Shown in pieces: positions 33,810-44,383 of a stretch of 64,000 nt of DNA; positions within the stretch are counted from its first letter, which is position 1, and each line of letters starts with the position of its first letter. The DNA lies in the NCBI GenBank assembly GCA_039583875.1, contig CM077152.1, positions 18,029,059 through 18,093,058 on the forward strand, given 5' to 3'. The notes beneath the pieces are model-generated. The model worked only from the letters and a program-made list of their open reading frames with translations, was not told the DNA's origin and made no database searches. The position numbers were made by a program, and so were the translations under genes. This DNA is from Platanthera guangdongensis. Its lineage: Eukaryota > Streptophyta > Magnoliopsida > Asparagales > Orchidaceae.

Positions 33810-34196
33810 GGCCATTGTTAACCGCAATCTGTTATTTGCTAGTCGTATCCTAAAATCTCATAACTTTTCGCGTCTTTTTGAAATACGTCTTGTACATGCA
33901 ATTTTAGGAAAAGTGCTCAACACGATAACTTTCATGTTGATTTTTTTCCTAAAAATACATGTACAAGGCGCACTTTGGAAATATGCTCATGTTTTGCGTC
34001 TTTCAGAAATACGCCTTGTACATGCAATTTCAGGAAAAGTGTTCAACACAAAAGTTGTAGATCTCGTCAAAATCTACAACTTTTGTGATGAACACTTTTC
34101 CTGAAATTGCATGTACAAGACGTATTTTGAAAATGCGAAAAATTAGACGATTTTGGGGTGCGACTAGCCAATAACGGGTTGCGGTTAACAGTCACC
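33810..34196. mobile_element. Hairpin MITE in APT intron 2 (copy B), 387 bp
   Basis: Left end 'GGCCATTGTTAACCGCAATC' pairs with right end 'GGGTTGCGGTTAACAGTCACC'-type sequence, flanked by T-runs. It contains two internal palindromes with arms 'CATGCAATTTCAGGAAAAG' and 'CTTTTCCTGAAATTGCATG'. It is more complete at the left than its partner at 23365. Confidence 0.78.
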
Positions 34197-35406
34197 TTTT
34201 TTTGTAAATGTTTTATTTTTTATGAGGGTTTAAGTTTGTGGTGTGAGATTCGTAATTTGTTCTGTTTTTTATTTGAAATTGTTGCGGGCTAGGTCGATGC
34301 CCCGGTCAGAGCAGATTCAATTGGACCGCGAGCCCGACTAGCGGCCAGGCCGCCGGTGGCCTGGCGGCTTGGCCGTGGCCTGCGGCGGCAAGGCCGGCCT
34401 GGCCGTGGCCTGCGGCGGCAAGGCCGGCCTGGCCGCCTGCGGCGGCAAGGCAGGCGGCGACGGCGGTTTCCCCTTAAAGGGGGCGGTCTTGGTGGAGAGA
34501 GAAGGGGAGTGGGCCCCACCCCTCATGTTCTCATCATGGGAGGTGGGGTTGACTAGTCAACCGCATGATCTCCCATTTTGGGTGAAGATCATGGGGGAGC
34601 CTTCCTTATAAATGATGTTGTAACCCACCAATTGTCCCCCAAATTCTTCTTGCCGGAGAGCGCTGCGAGTGAGGGAAGAAGGATCTCCTGCTGCCCCCCT
34701 TTCCCACCATCATAACAACCTCCGACGAGAAGGTGGAGACGGTGAAGGGCAGTGTTTCGAAGGTACTCAGAGCGATCTTGCCGCAGGAGGGTCAGCTGGC
34801 GAAAACGCCGAACTTGGCCACGCGCGGCCTGGCGCGCGTCCCGGTCCCCGGTGGCCTGGCCGGCAAGCCGCGCGCCCAAGCCGCGCGGGGCCGCGGCAGG
34901 CCGCGCATGGCCGTCCGCGCAGCAGTCCGTGCGCGCCGCGGGAACGCTTTGTACACAGTTAGAGAGAAAGAAAGGCCGTTGCGGGTTAGCTCGGTACCCC
35001 GGTCGGACCGGATTCAATTGGACCGTCTTAGCTGACGGAGCGGTCGAGCGCGCACACAGTCAGAGAGAAAGAAAGGTTGACTCAAGATGTGATGACGTGA
35101 AAAAACCCCTTAATTGGCTAAAAAATCACGCGACCGGATCTGTGGCAGTCTAAATCCACTAGTTGCTCGTGATTATTATGCGTTTTGAGAATCGGGGTAA
35201 TAGGCCGCTCCCGTTGCAATTTGGGGTGAGAGAGAAGGTCTACGGCTCCCAGCGGGCAACAGGCTGTGTCACGAGACCGATTTGTACATTGGAATGTGTG
35301 AGATGGCTCTGGCGCTCTGAAACTTGGAGCGCGGGTTCGTCGTGCGCCTGCTAGCAGGGGTCGCCTTCCTCCTTTTACTCGCTCCGGGACTTAGGCGTTT
35401 TACTGC

Positions 35407-35541
35407 TAATAAAGAAGTTTGGGATGAATGATGTCTCAGCAAAGAAAACACCTATGACTACAAATGTTGTGATTGACTCTGATGCATCAGGGAAACCTGT
35501 AGATCAGAAAATATATAGGGGTATTGTTGGGTCCCTACTAT
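35407..35541 (+). pseudogene. copia RT C-terminal fragment (copy B, in frame)
   Basis: Open frame 'KKFGMNDVSAKKTPMTTN' continuing to 'GKPVDQKIYRGIVGSLLYLT', the end of the copia RT domain. Unlike copy A the frame is not broken here, which shows that the one-base loss in A occurred after duplication. Confidence 0.82.
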
Positions 35542-36447
35542 ATCTCACAGTTTTGCTTCTAATTTTGATATCCACATGCATTATTTTGCATTTTATTCAA
35601 TTTTTTGGCCCTACAAATTGTTTGTTTAATCACAAGCAAATACTACTTCTGATCCTTCTTCCCCCAAGAGAAGGAAATACTGGTTTAAGAATATGTAGAA
35701 ATATTGTTGTTTGTTGTGCCTAATTGTTGTATTGTAATAATTAAAGAAATGGGGTTACTTTATTAGGAGGCCTGCACTTGCCATTATTTCTTTTCTCATG
35801 TCACATGTTGATATCATGTGTTTTTTAAATTAAAGCACATGCTTATTTTTCCAAATGACTTGAGTTTTTTTAGGGCAATATAATAATAAGGGCTAAACTT
35901 AGTCCTTTAATATTCGTAGTCCAATGAATTTAAGTGTTTTTAGTACTACGAATAATCGTTTGTGTTTTTTGACTCCGAGTAGTCGTCGTAGGACTGTTAA
36001 TAACATCACCCTTTTTAAAGCATTGATGGATTTGGCATCAATCATGGTGAAAACATATGTAGGGAGTCAAAACTAGCATAATACTTCACATGCCCATTTT
36101 GTTTTGTTTTTTGGGTGTTAATGAAACTAATGATTTCTTGATTCTCACAACTCAATATCTTCAATGAACTTCCCCGCGGCCCGCCTTGTTGCGGCCTGCC
36201 GTCGCTGCCACGCTTCTTCGCGTGTTGCCCCTCCTTCGTTTCTCCGCATTCTTTAAAAGGGTAGGTAAACTCTGCACTTTTTTTGGGCCTTGTCATCGTC
36301 CTTGTCTTTGGTAGGTTAGGTTTTACTCTTTTTTTTAAAGAGCTATGCAAATAGTTTTAGTTCCAACTTTTGGTCTTCTTTACTTGGAGATTATATGCAA
36401 TCTTTTTTTACTCTCAAGGATGACATGCACACATTATACATTTATAC

Positions 36448-36636
36448 TAAGCCTCAGTTTGTCGCGGTCGTGAACCAGCACTGTTCGTGAACGCCCGACC
36501 TCCCCTGAAAAAATTCAAGCATTCTATGCTCAAAACTAGTTTATTTTCTTGATAGCAGTGATAATCTTTGTCTTGTTAAACATACATTCTATGATAATGA
36601 CATTTTTAACCAAATAAGTCACACCATACGAAGCCT
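36448..36636. mobile_element. MITE-like element (copy B)
   Basis: Counterpart of 25977-26163, with the same imperfect inverted ends ('AAGCCTCAGTTTG', 'CGAAGCCTT'). A poly-G tract (36664-36677) follows and is shorter than in copy A. Confidence 0.55.
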
Positions 36637-38239
36637 TGGTCATCCTGACCTAACATAGAGAGAGGGGGGGGGGGGGGATATTCTCTAAAACAAGTGACTA
36701 AATTAACAGAAAAAAACAAAATTTGATCATGAAATCAGAGGGAAGTACATAGAGCAAAAAGGTAGTGTCAAATGGAGCCTTACTCATCTGAGTAGGTGAG
36801 TGAGTACAAGTGACTAAATTAACAGAAAAAAAAAGAAAATTTGATGATGAAATCACAAATGAGAGAGAAGAACATAGTGTTGTCAAGCTCAACTTAATGT
36901 TGCATTTATTTGTTACTTTTTCTCCCTCTTGAATGGGAAAAATGTTGCATGTACTTGAAACGTAACATCATGCTTCATCCTTTCCCTCCCTGTTATAAGA
37001 TCATCATCTCCGTTGACTCTTTCTTAGCCCTAATTCCAACCCTTTTATCAAAGAGAATTGTTAAAGGTAAACTGAATTTGAATATACGCAAATCATTGTT
37101 AATGATAAATCATATATTTTGAAAAATATTCTGTGCAAATTAAAATTGTTAATCAAAAATTATAATTGTTAACAACAAATCAACACTATAAATTACATAA
37201 TTAAATGTTTTAGACAAAGAAATCATCTCATGAGAAGTCCAGCGAAACAGTTCGACAAAATAACACGTTTATAACATAGAAATACCAAATTTATGACATT
37301 TAATATATGATAACCGTCACATCTAGTTCAATGAAAATCTGTAAAAATTGAAAGACTTTTATTACTAAACAACAACTACAAAATTCATAAATCTGATTAA
37401 ATTACATTTCAGAGATCAGTCGCGAAACATGTCTGTATACAGTGAAAATCTTTATAAGTTTTTGAGTTTGATTCCAGTATCTGAGATTAGGAACAAAAAA
37501 AATGAAAATTTTGAAATGAAAAAATTGACAGCAGTTTTTTAAAGCAAATGAGAATATGAAAACAAGAATCAACTTCATTTGTTACAGCAAGCAATACACT
37601 TATGTTTCCTACTTTTCATAAACTACAATAGGACATAAGAGGCTAGAATTCAACCATTCAGCATCATTATCTAATTGCAACACAAAAATAAAAACAAAAA
37701 CGAAGAACAAAAAAACAAACGTATAAAATCCATATGCAGAATCCAAAATAAGAAATTAGCTTCTCAATATGCTGAAGATGAAAGAAAAAAATCTGTATTA
37801 AAGAATTCAGATGCAGAATCAAAACGAAATTGAAGAGAAGCGATGTCGCACCTTCAAAATCAACGAAAAAAACCGCTGCCCGTGACAGGAGAGGCAACGA
37901 AAACAAAGAACCAACGTGTGCACCTTCAAAATCGTTTGACTGTTGTACGTTGAACCGCTCACCAGAAGTCTCGCAACCTACCGGCGATGGGAGAGGCAAT
38001 GACAGAGAGGCCGGGAATTGCGGCGGGAGTTGCGACTAGAGAGGCGGCGGAAGGGGCGATGGGAGAGGCAACGACAGAGAGGCCGTGAGATGCAGCGGGA
38101 GCGGCGGTGAATTTGGTTTGCGTATATCCAAATTAGTTTGCGTAGAAAAAAACCACCGGGAAAAAAAGACCCGATTTTAAGATTTTGATTTGCGTATATC
38201 CAAATAAAGTTTGCCTTTAACAATTCTCATTTCTTCCAA

Positions 38240-38524
38240 AAATTATTTCACCAATTCTCTCCATGATTTTTCTTCCATTTGGCATGCCGTCCCTTGAATA
38301 TATATGCAGGAGAATAATGAGAATTTGTATTTGCATTGCGAATTCGATGTCGTCTTTATGATGTTTTTGAGAAGCTTGAGCTCCGTCGAACTCGTCGACA
38401 TTAGGTTGTTCGATTTGGTTAAAGTTGTCGTGTTTTTTTTGTTTTCTAGTTTGGGTGTCTCGATGTGGATGGACGACCACAAGTAATCTCTCATCACATG
38501 GAGCAAATCTATGAGTTTATTAAA
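38240..38524. repeat. Local duplication unit 1
   Basis: The segment containing 'CTTTATGATGTTTTTGAGAA', 'GAACTCGTCGACATTAGG' and 'AAGTAATCTCTCATCACATG' is repeated at 39946-40200. Between the two units lies a DNA transposon whose TSD is in the shared sequence. No protein could be identified on either strand. The 37982-38239 stretch to the left has G/A-rich repeats of 'GGGAGAGGCAACGACAGAGA' and two copies of 'TTTGCGTATATCCAAA'. Confidence 0.75.
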
Positions 38525-39937
38525 GAGTGGTGTTACGGGCACACCAATTTTGGCTATGAACAACCAAAATTTATGGACAACCCATTTTAGCTATGTACAC
38601 ACCAACTGGCTATGGACACATCATTTATTAAAAATAGTCATTTGCACTAAGACATTAAGAAATTTCCAAAAGAGCATGTTGGCAATGGTAGCACGCAAAA
38701 ATGTATCTCAAAAATGTAAACTGCATGGACCCCACATCTTTGCAGGCTCCTCTTTGGTCCCAGACCAAGACAACCATCCTAATTTCGGACATAAGTATTG
38801 TTCCCTCTCGATTGACTAAACTTCAAGCAAACTTCCATGCATATTGAAGAATGGTGACTCGACATTGAAAGGCCTTCAGCGAAGGGAACTCGCAGTAATC
38901 AGTTGACTGCTACATATATCAACTTCAGTAAACATCTGCCGCGGCACCTCACATAATCTCCAGCTTTAGCAACTCATAACTCATATATGCTCACAAAAAT
39001 AGCTTAGACATCTGCCGCGGCACCTCTCAGCATGCAACAATACCCAAACAAAATGTAGGAAATTTCACATTTAAATCAATATAAATAAATAAAATATCCT
39101 AATTTAAGTCAAAATATCCTAATTTTTCAGCGGCTTGTCCGCTCTGTGAACGACAATAACAAAACCCAATCCCTTCGCGATATTGCGAGACCAATCAATC
39201 AATTCAGCTTTTGTATGAAACATAGTGTCGGTCACAAAATGCAAACCAACGTCAACTTCACCACATTTATATGAGTCACTCATTAACGACAATGTGTGCT
39301 CTTGATTCATTTCAACCTATACAGAGCGGGCGGCAACCCTAGATATACCAAAGAACAAGAAGCACCAAAACCCCAAATATGTAATGGATCAAAACCCCGC
39401 TAAAAAAAACTGAAATTGATCAAAACACTGCTACAAAAAAATTGAAGCGTTACCTGTCCGTCGACTGGCCGGAAAGCACCAGGCGGGTTGCTGCAACAAG
39501 ATGTGGAACTTGGGAGGAGGAAGGCCACCTCCAGCAGGCTTAGATTTAGGAGAAATGAAGGTGTTTTCCGGCGGCGGGAAGCGGCGGCGAGCGGCGGCGA
39601 CGAGGCGGCTGAATCGGGAGTATCGGCGAAAACCCTAGATCGGAAAGCTCCAGCCGGGTTGCTGCAACAAGCTCTGAAACTTGGGGAAGAGGAAGCCCAC
39701 CTCCAGCAGGCTTCAATTTAGGAGAAACCGCGGTGTTTTCCGGCGGCGGGGAGCGACGGGGAGCGGCTGCGAACGACGAGCGAGCGGCGGAATCCCTAAA
39801 TCGCGAAATTTCGCGATTGCTTATGCGGGACGCGGGTTGGGCTGTCCTTAGAGGTAAATACTATAACTCTTTAGGTGAGATTATTTGAGTTTATTGGTGT
39901 GCACATAACCATTATAGGTGTGCCCGTAACACCACTC
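38525..39937. mobile_element. Mutator-like non-autonomous transposon, 1413 bp
   Basis: Perfect 21-bp terminal inverted repeats, starting 'GAGTGGTGTTACGGGCACAC' and ending in its complement. A perfect 8-bp target duplication TTATTAAA lies at 38517-38524 and 39938-39945. Inside there are a FAR1-like fragment (39119-39310), a repeated 'ACATCTGCCGCGGCACCTC' (about 38936 and 39007) and a ~175-bp GC-rich tandem duplication around 39465-39780 ('GGGTTGCTGCAACAAG' starts each unit). There is no transposase. TIR beginning with G and captured gene-like sequence fit Pack-MULE-type elements; hAT is the alternative because of the 8-bp TSD. Confidence 0.85.
39119..39310 (-). pseudogene. FAR1/MULE-transposase N-terminal-like fragment
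   Basis: A 63-codon minus-strand frame reads 'DVGLHFVTDTMFHTKAELID' then 'WSRNIAKGLGFVIVVHRADK'. This resembles the start of the DNA-binding region shared by FAR1-type proteins and plant MULE transposases ('F-x-E-L-x-x-W-x-R-x-x-A-x-x-x-G-F-x-x-V-x-x-R-S/A-D'). The zinc-coordinating cysteines that should follow are absent. It is either a remnant of the parent transposase or captured host sequence. Recognition is by motif only. Confidence 0.6.
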
Positions 39938-39945
39938 TTATTAAA

Positions 39946-40200
39946 ACCATTTCTCCAAAAGAAGATTCCCGCATTTATATCGCAGATTTGTGTCGTTTTT
40001 ATGATGTTTTTGGGAAGCTTGTGCTTCATTGAACTCGTCGGCATTAGGTTGCTCAATTTTGGTAAAGCGGGTGAGAAATTAGGCCGCGGTGGTTCTTGGT
40101 TTTTCTTGTTTTCTAATTTGGGTGTCTAGATGTGGATGGACGGCGACAAGTAATCTCTCATCACATGGAGCGAGTGTATGGGTTTATTAAAGCCATTTCT
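39946..40200. repeat. Local duplication unit 2
   Basis: Matches unit 1 (38240-38524). It begins after 'CCATTTCTCCAAAAGAAGAT' and that phrase appears again at 40196, so a third unit begins but is truncated. This indicates an originally tandem arrangement. 40201-40510 is AT-rich with no gene. Confidence 0.75.
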
Positions 40201-40959
40201 CCAAAAGAAGATTCCACATGCAACCCTACCCTCATTCTCAACTTTTGGGTTTTGATGAAAATTTTTTGGTCCAACTCTTGATTATTAATGCCTAGTAGGC
40301 CTCAAAAGGAATATTGGAAAATTGTGAAAAGACAATGGCATGTAGATGAAAGTAACAGGGCTTTTTTCCTTTACCTTTTTGTTATGGGAGATTGCTTAAG
40401 GAAGCTAAATTTATGTTTTTTGGTTGTTTTCTTGATTCTCAGTTTAATCTCTTTTGGAAATGTTGTATTTTTTTAAAAAAAAAAATCTGTTTTTTTTAAG
40501 TAGGAGAGCATGTTGGGTTTAGGGCTATAAAAACTCTTACATTTGTATCATGATTGTTAACCCAGAAATCAGCGATCCTTCCCAAGGTGTCCAGCTGGCT
40601 GAAATCGCGACCCTTAGATTCTCCCTTTTGATCGCGATGAGCCCCAGCGTAGGCGGACAGTATTCCCTATCCGCCTAGGTCTCCTAGCAACCGCGTGCCC
40701 TGCGGGACGACGGGCTATTCCCATGGCTCACCCTCGCGGACATGCGGTTAGGTCCGCTAATCGTGCAGTGCTTTTCCTTGCAGGAGTCTGCCAACAGCAC
40801 CGCCAGGAGCGGCCTCCTAGTTCGCCCAAGGGGCGGCGGTCTCCAGCCGCCGTCCGCCGAAGCCGCCCACCAGGGGCGGCCTCCCTGCTGCCCGAGGGGC
40901 GGCGGCCTCCTGCCGCCGTCCGCCGAGGCCGCCCACCCGGGGCGGCCTCTGCCCGCCAG

Positions 40960-41615
40960 CCGGGCGGACTCCCCCTGGAGTTCCGCTCAGGCCGCCCGCA
41001 AGGGGGCGGCCAGGCCTGCGGGCGGACTCCCCCTGGAGTCCGCCCAGGCCGCCCGCTAGGGGGCGGCCCCGGCATCCAGCCGGGCGGACTCCCCCTGGAG
41101 TCCGCCCAGGCCGCCCGCAAGGGGGCGGCCCGGCCTGCCGGGCAGACTCCCCCTGTAGTCCGCCCAGGCCGCCCGCAAGGGGGCGGCCCCGGCATCCAGC
41201 CGGGCGGACTCCCCCTGGAGTCCGCCCAGGCCGCCCGCAAGGGGGCGGCCCGTCCTGCCGGGCGGACTCCCCCTGGAGTCCGCCCAGGCCGCCCGCTAGG
41301 GGGCGGCCCCGGCATCCAGCCGGGCGGACTCCCCTGGAGTCCGCCCAGGCCGCCCGCAAGGGGGCGGCCCGACCTGCCGGGCGGACTCCCCCTGGAGTCC
41401 GCCCAGGCCGCCCGCTAGGGGCGGCCCCGACATCCAGCCGGGCGGACTCCCCCTGGTGTCCGCCCAGGCCGCCCGCAAGGGGGCGTCCCGGCCTGCCGGG
41501 CGGACTCCCCCTGGAGTCCACCCAGGCCGCCCGCTAGGGGGCGGCCTCCAGCCTGCCGGCGGACTCCCCCCGGAGTCCGCCCAGGTCGCCCGCTAGGGGG
41601 TGGCCTCCAGTTCTC
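40960..41615. repeat. GC-rich minisatellite, ~61-bp units with paired hairpins
   Basis: About eleven units, each with 'GGACTCCCCCTGGAGTCC' (self-complementary) and 'GGCCGCCCGCAAGGGGGCGGCC' (inverted repeat of 9-10 bp arms), separated by either 'CCGGCATCCAGC' or 'CGGCCTGCC'. The two spacer types alternate, so the higher-order period is about 122 bp. All six frames are nearly open through the array, which produces long false ORFs on both strands. Confidence 0.92.
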
Positions 41616-41734
41616 TCCAGGCCCTCCTGCAGCCAGCTGCTTCACTCAACAATGGCGGACGCAAAATCTCAGTCTGCGGAGTCCGCGCAGGTCGTCATGC
41701 TGACGTCACTGGGCCCCGCTTCTAGAAGAACTCC

Positions 41735-41755
41735 CCTGGGCCTATAAATAGCCCA
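41735..41755 (+). promoter_or_regulatory. TATA box inside putative LTR
   Basis: 'GGGCCTATAAATAGCCCATG' at 41735-41755 is a strong plant TATA context. It lies after the GC-rich array and about 70 bp before a second tandem array, as expected for the U3/R boundary. Confidence 0.6.
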
Positions 41756-41814
41756 TGGTGCCTCTCATTCTGCATCGCTCCAGAGGCCAGAAGGTGGATA
41801 CAAGTCTTGCCAGC

Positions 41815-42010
41815 ACCCCCTGCGGACTCCGTTTTCCAGTCCGCGCAGTCCGTCATCAGCTTTCCAGCAGACCCTGCGGACTCCGTTTTCCAGTCCGCGC
41901 AGTCCGTCATCACCCTTCCAGCAAGCTCTGCGGACTCAGATTTCCTATCCGCGCAGTCCTCCACAGCTCTCCAGCAGCTTGCCAGCAGACACTGCAGACT
42001 CTGTTTTTCA
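41815..42010. repeat. Tandem repeat, ~54-bp units
   Basis: Three to four units of 'TGCGGACTCCGTTTTCCAGT' + 'CCGCGCAGTCCGTCATCA' with decay toward the right. The units share the 'CGGACTCC' word with the upstream GC array, so the two arrays may be evolutionarily linked. Confidence 0.85.
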
Positions 42011-42638
42011 GTCCTCCAGCAGCTGGCAGACTCTTTTACTTAGTCTCTGGCAGCTTCTCTTCTCTGCTTTCTGGCATCTTATTCTCCTTTAGCCGCCGGC
42101 TTCTCTTTGTACCCCTTTAGTGATTTGTTGTAAAGTTGTACTTGTAAGCTTGTAATCTCTCGCTATTAATCAAAGGAAAGCCCGTCGCAGGAGTGACATT
42201 TAGGCCGCGACAGGCGAAGTGTGTTGTTGCCGCTGCTAGCGGCCCCCTCTTCTCCTCTCTGCTCAGCAAGTCTTGCTCCTCTGCTCAACAAGATTTCTCT
42301 CTGCTCAGCTCAGCTTTTCTCGGCAACCAACCTGCAAGCACAACCGTCCTATTAGCCGTCTGCTCGACAGCTCCTGGTCAACCTCCTTCTACTCTCTGAT
42401 CAACCCGCTCTGTTGATCAAACTTCTCTCCACTATCCCCGCAACCCTCTTTGACAAGCCGTTTGCTCCACTCTCGAGCACTCAGAGGCTTTCCTCCTTCC
42501 CTCCTCTCCTCCTCTCCTAGCTGGTGAGACCGAACACCCCATCCGTGTTAGCTGGCTGGTGCCCCGCGACGTTTTCGCGCATCAACAGTTAACACGCGAC
42601 CTTCAGATCCGTCAGACGGTGAACAGCGACAGTTAGCC

Positions 42639-43084
42639 ATGTCAGATCAATCAGCCGAGAACTTTGCCCCAAGTCCCAGTGAAGATCCTCTCTGGGAAGC
42701 TTTTGAGCAGTCGCGCCGGAGAATGCTCAACAGTTCCAAGCCATCAACCAAGTCCTTGCTGCGATCACGCAGCGGTTAGACTCTCATCCAGCAACTGCTC
42801 CAGCTGCTCCAGCTGCTCCAATCAACCCAACGCCAACATCAGAGCATAAGCAAGCTTATTCTCAAGCTTGTCCTCCGTTCTATCCGCCTTACACCCCGAC
42901 CTTCCCACAAGGTCCTGCTGCTCCTTTGCGAACTCAAATGAAGAGTTTGCCGCTCGCCAAAACTTCTTCCGGCAAGCAGCCGGGAAGTCCTGCTAGATTT
43001 CTCAACTTTCAAGGAAGTCATCCTTTGCCCCCCAAAGTTGCCTTCTCCCACGTAAGTCGTTGTCCTCTTACTACTTGCGGATGA
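42639..43084 (+). pseudogene. Gag-like reading frame with a frameshift
   Basis: An ATG at 42639 opens 'MSDQSAENFAPSPSEDPLWE' and 'AFEQSRR'. A frameshift near 42718 then leads to 'ENAQQFQAINQVLAAITQRL', an alanine/proline repeat (CTCCAGCTG units, 42795-42822) and 'SPARFLNFQGSHPLPP', ending at TGA 43082-43084. A short acidic N-terminus, a helical segment and a proline-rich stretch are the usual layout of retrotransposon Gag N-termini in plants. There is no capsid core or zinc knuckle. It sits just after the putative LTR. Identity as Gag is inference from position and composition. Confidence 0.4.
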
Positions 43085-43229
43085 AGACAACTTTATCAAT
43101 TTTTTTTGTTTCTTTACTAGATGGACACTTTAGAAAAATTTCGCTCCATATCTATTGAAATCAAATGCACCTACATTCAAACTAAAAAAAATTTAATCTA
43201 CCTGAACAATTTGTAAGAACAGACAAACT

Positions 43230-43729
43230 NNNNNNNNNNNNNNNNNNNNNNNNNNNNNNNNNNNNNNNNNNNNNNNNNNNNNNNNNNNNNNNNNNNNNNN
43301 NNNNNNNNNNNNNNNNNNNNNNNNNNNNNNNNNNNNNNNNNNNNNNNNNNNNNNNNNNNNNNNNNNNNNNNNNNNNNNNNNNNNNNNNNNNNNNNNNNNN
43401 NNNNNNNNNNNNNNNNNNNNNNNNNNNNNNNNNNNNNNNNNNNNNNNNNNNNNNNNNNNNNNNNNNNNNNNNNNNNNNNNNNNNNNNNNNNNNNNNNNNN
43501 NNNNNNNNNNNNNNNNNNNNNNNNNNNNNNNNNNNNNNNNNNNNNNNNNNNNNNNNNNNNNNNNNNNNNNNNNNNNNNNNNNNNNNNNNNNNNNNNNNNN
43601 NNNNNNNNNNNNNNNNNNNNNNNNNNNNNNNNNNNNNNNNNNNNNNNNNNNNNNNNNNNNNNNNNNNNNNNNNNNNNNNNNNNNNNNNNNNNNNNNNNNN
43701 NNNNNNNNNNNNNNNNNNNNNNNNNNNNN
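43230..43729. other. Assembly gap, 500 N
   Basis: Exactly 500 N, the size of a standard placeholder, so the true distance is unknown. The gap separates the putative GC-rich LTR element from the foldback region. Confidence 0.99.
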
Positions 43730-43917
43730 CATCATCCGCCTCTACGTGAATACAGGCACAAGATCCAGTCGTTAGCGGTTGATTTGCAATTGATCCCACC
43801 AAGCGGATGCACCCCCTTAAGGCGTCATGCGGCCATTTTTAACAAGTTGGTTGTCGTCGGAAATGTCGAAGACAACAATGAAACGATCGACTTCAGAAAC
43901 ATTGATACATCTTTTGT

Positions 43918-44383
43918 TGAAAGGTGGGCTAACCCTCGTCGGGACTGTGACCCATCAGCCAAATTGCAGTCCGAGCATCCCTACCAATCACCTCGGGTAA
44001 CCCTCGTCGGGACTTCGACCACTGTTGAAAGGGTAGGTTGTTGAGGCCAGGTTCGATTCCGCAACCTCCTTTAATAAGAGGATGTTAACATCAACTCTTG
44101 TACCCAAGTGTGTTGCATCTTTTGTTGAAAGGTGGGCTAATCGTCGTCGGGACTGTGACCCATCAGTTGGACTGCAATCCGAGCATCCCGACAACATACT
44201 TGGGTATAAAAGTTGATGTTAACATCCTCTTATAAGGAGGCTGCGGGATAAATCCTGCCCTCACAACCTATCCTTTCAACAGTGGTCAATGTCCCAACGA
44301 GGGTTAGCCCGAGGTGATTTGGATGGGATGTTTGAACTGTAGTTTATGTGGTGGGTCATAGTCCCGACAAGTGTTAGCCACCT
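43918..44383. mobile_element. Foldback element with ~195-bp inverted arms
   Basis: The left arm (43918-44114) and right arm (44188-44383) are inverted copies: 'GTTGAAAGGTGGGCTAACCC' pairs with the end of the right arm, and 'GAGGATGTTAACATCAACT' with 'GTTGATGTTAACATCCTC'. The 73-bp centre (44115-44187) repeats the outer-end sequence once more ('TTGTTGAAAGGTGGGCTAAT'). 'AACCCTCGTCGGGAC' and variants occur at least four times. A tRNA B-box-like 'GGTTCGATTCC' is in the left arm. No coding sequence. 44384-45364 to the right is AT-rich with nothing identifiable. Confidence 0.8.

Larger units (their letters stand above)
32186..37981. repeat. Segmental duplication, copy B
   Basis: Collinear with 21128-27495 with very few substitutions. 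Compared with A it lacks about 80 bp near its left end and the 555-bp stretch that includes the 415-bp Mutator-like MITE; the latter junction carries a shared 'GAT'. Its right end continues past 'CAACCTA' into new sequence ('CCGGCGATGGGAGAGG...') where copy A runs into the copia LTR. AT-rich stretches 35720-36440 and 36680-37840 show no gene. Confidence 0.93.
40511..42587 (+). repeat. Putative long GC-rich LTR
   Basis: Starts 'TGTTGGGTTTAGGGC' and ends '...GCGCATCAACA', giving the TGTTG...CAACA ends of plant LTRs. Inside are a TATA box (CCTATAAATAGCCC near 41740), a transcript-end-like region ('TTGTAAGCTTGTAATCTCTC' near 42140-42165) and two tandem arrays. A gag-like frame follows at 42639. 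Against the call: the bases after 42587 ('GTTAACACGCGACC') are not a standard PBS and no second LTR is seen, as an assembly gap follows. Confidence 0.5.

Noticed and set aside
40723..41521. Long proline/glycine/arginine-rich ORFs on both strands
   Set aside because: They are produced by the GC-rich 61-bp tandem array, which is open in nearly all frames. No codon pattern or domain supports a protein.
43182..43802. 180-206-codon ORFs on the minus strand
   Set aside because: They span the 500-N gap and consist of undefined residues.
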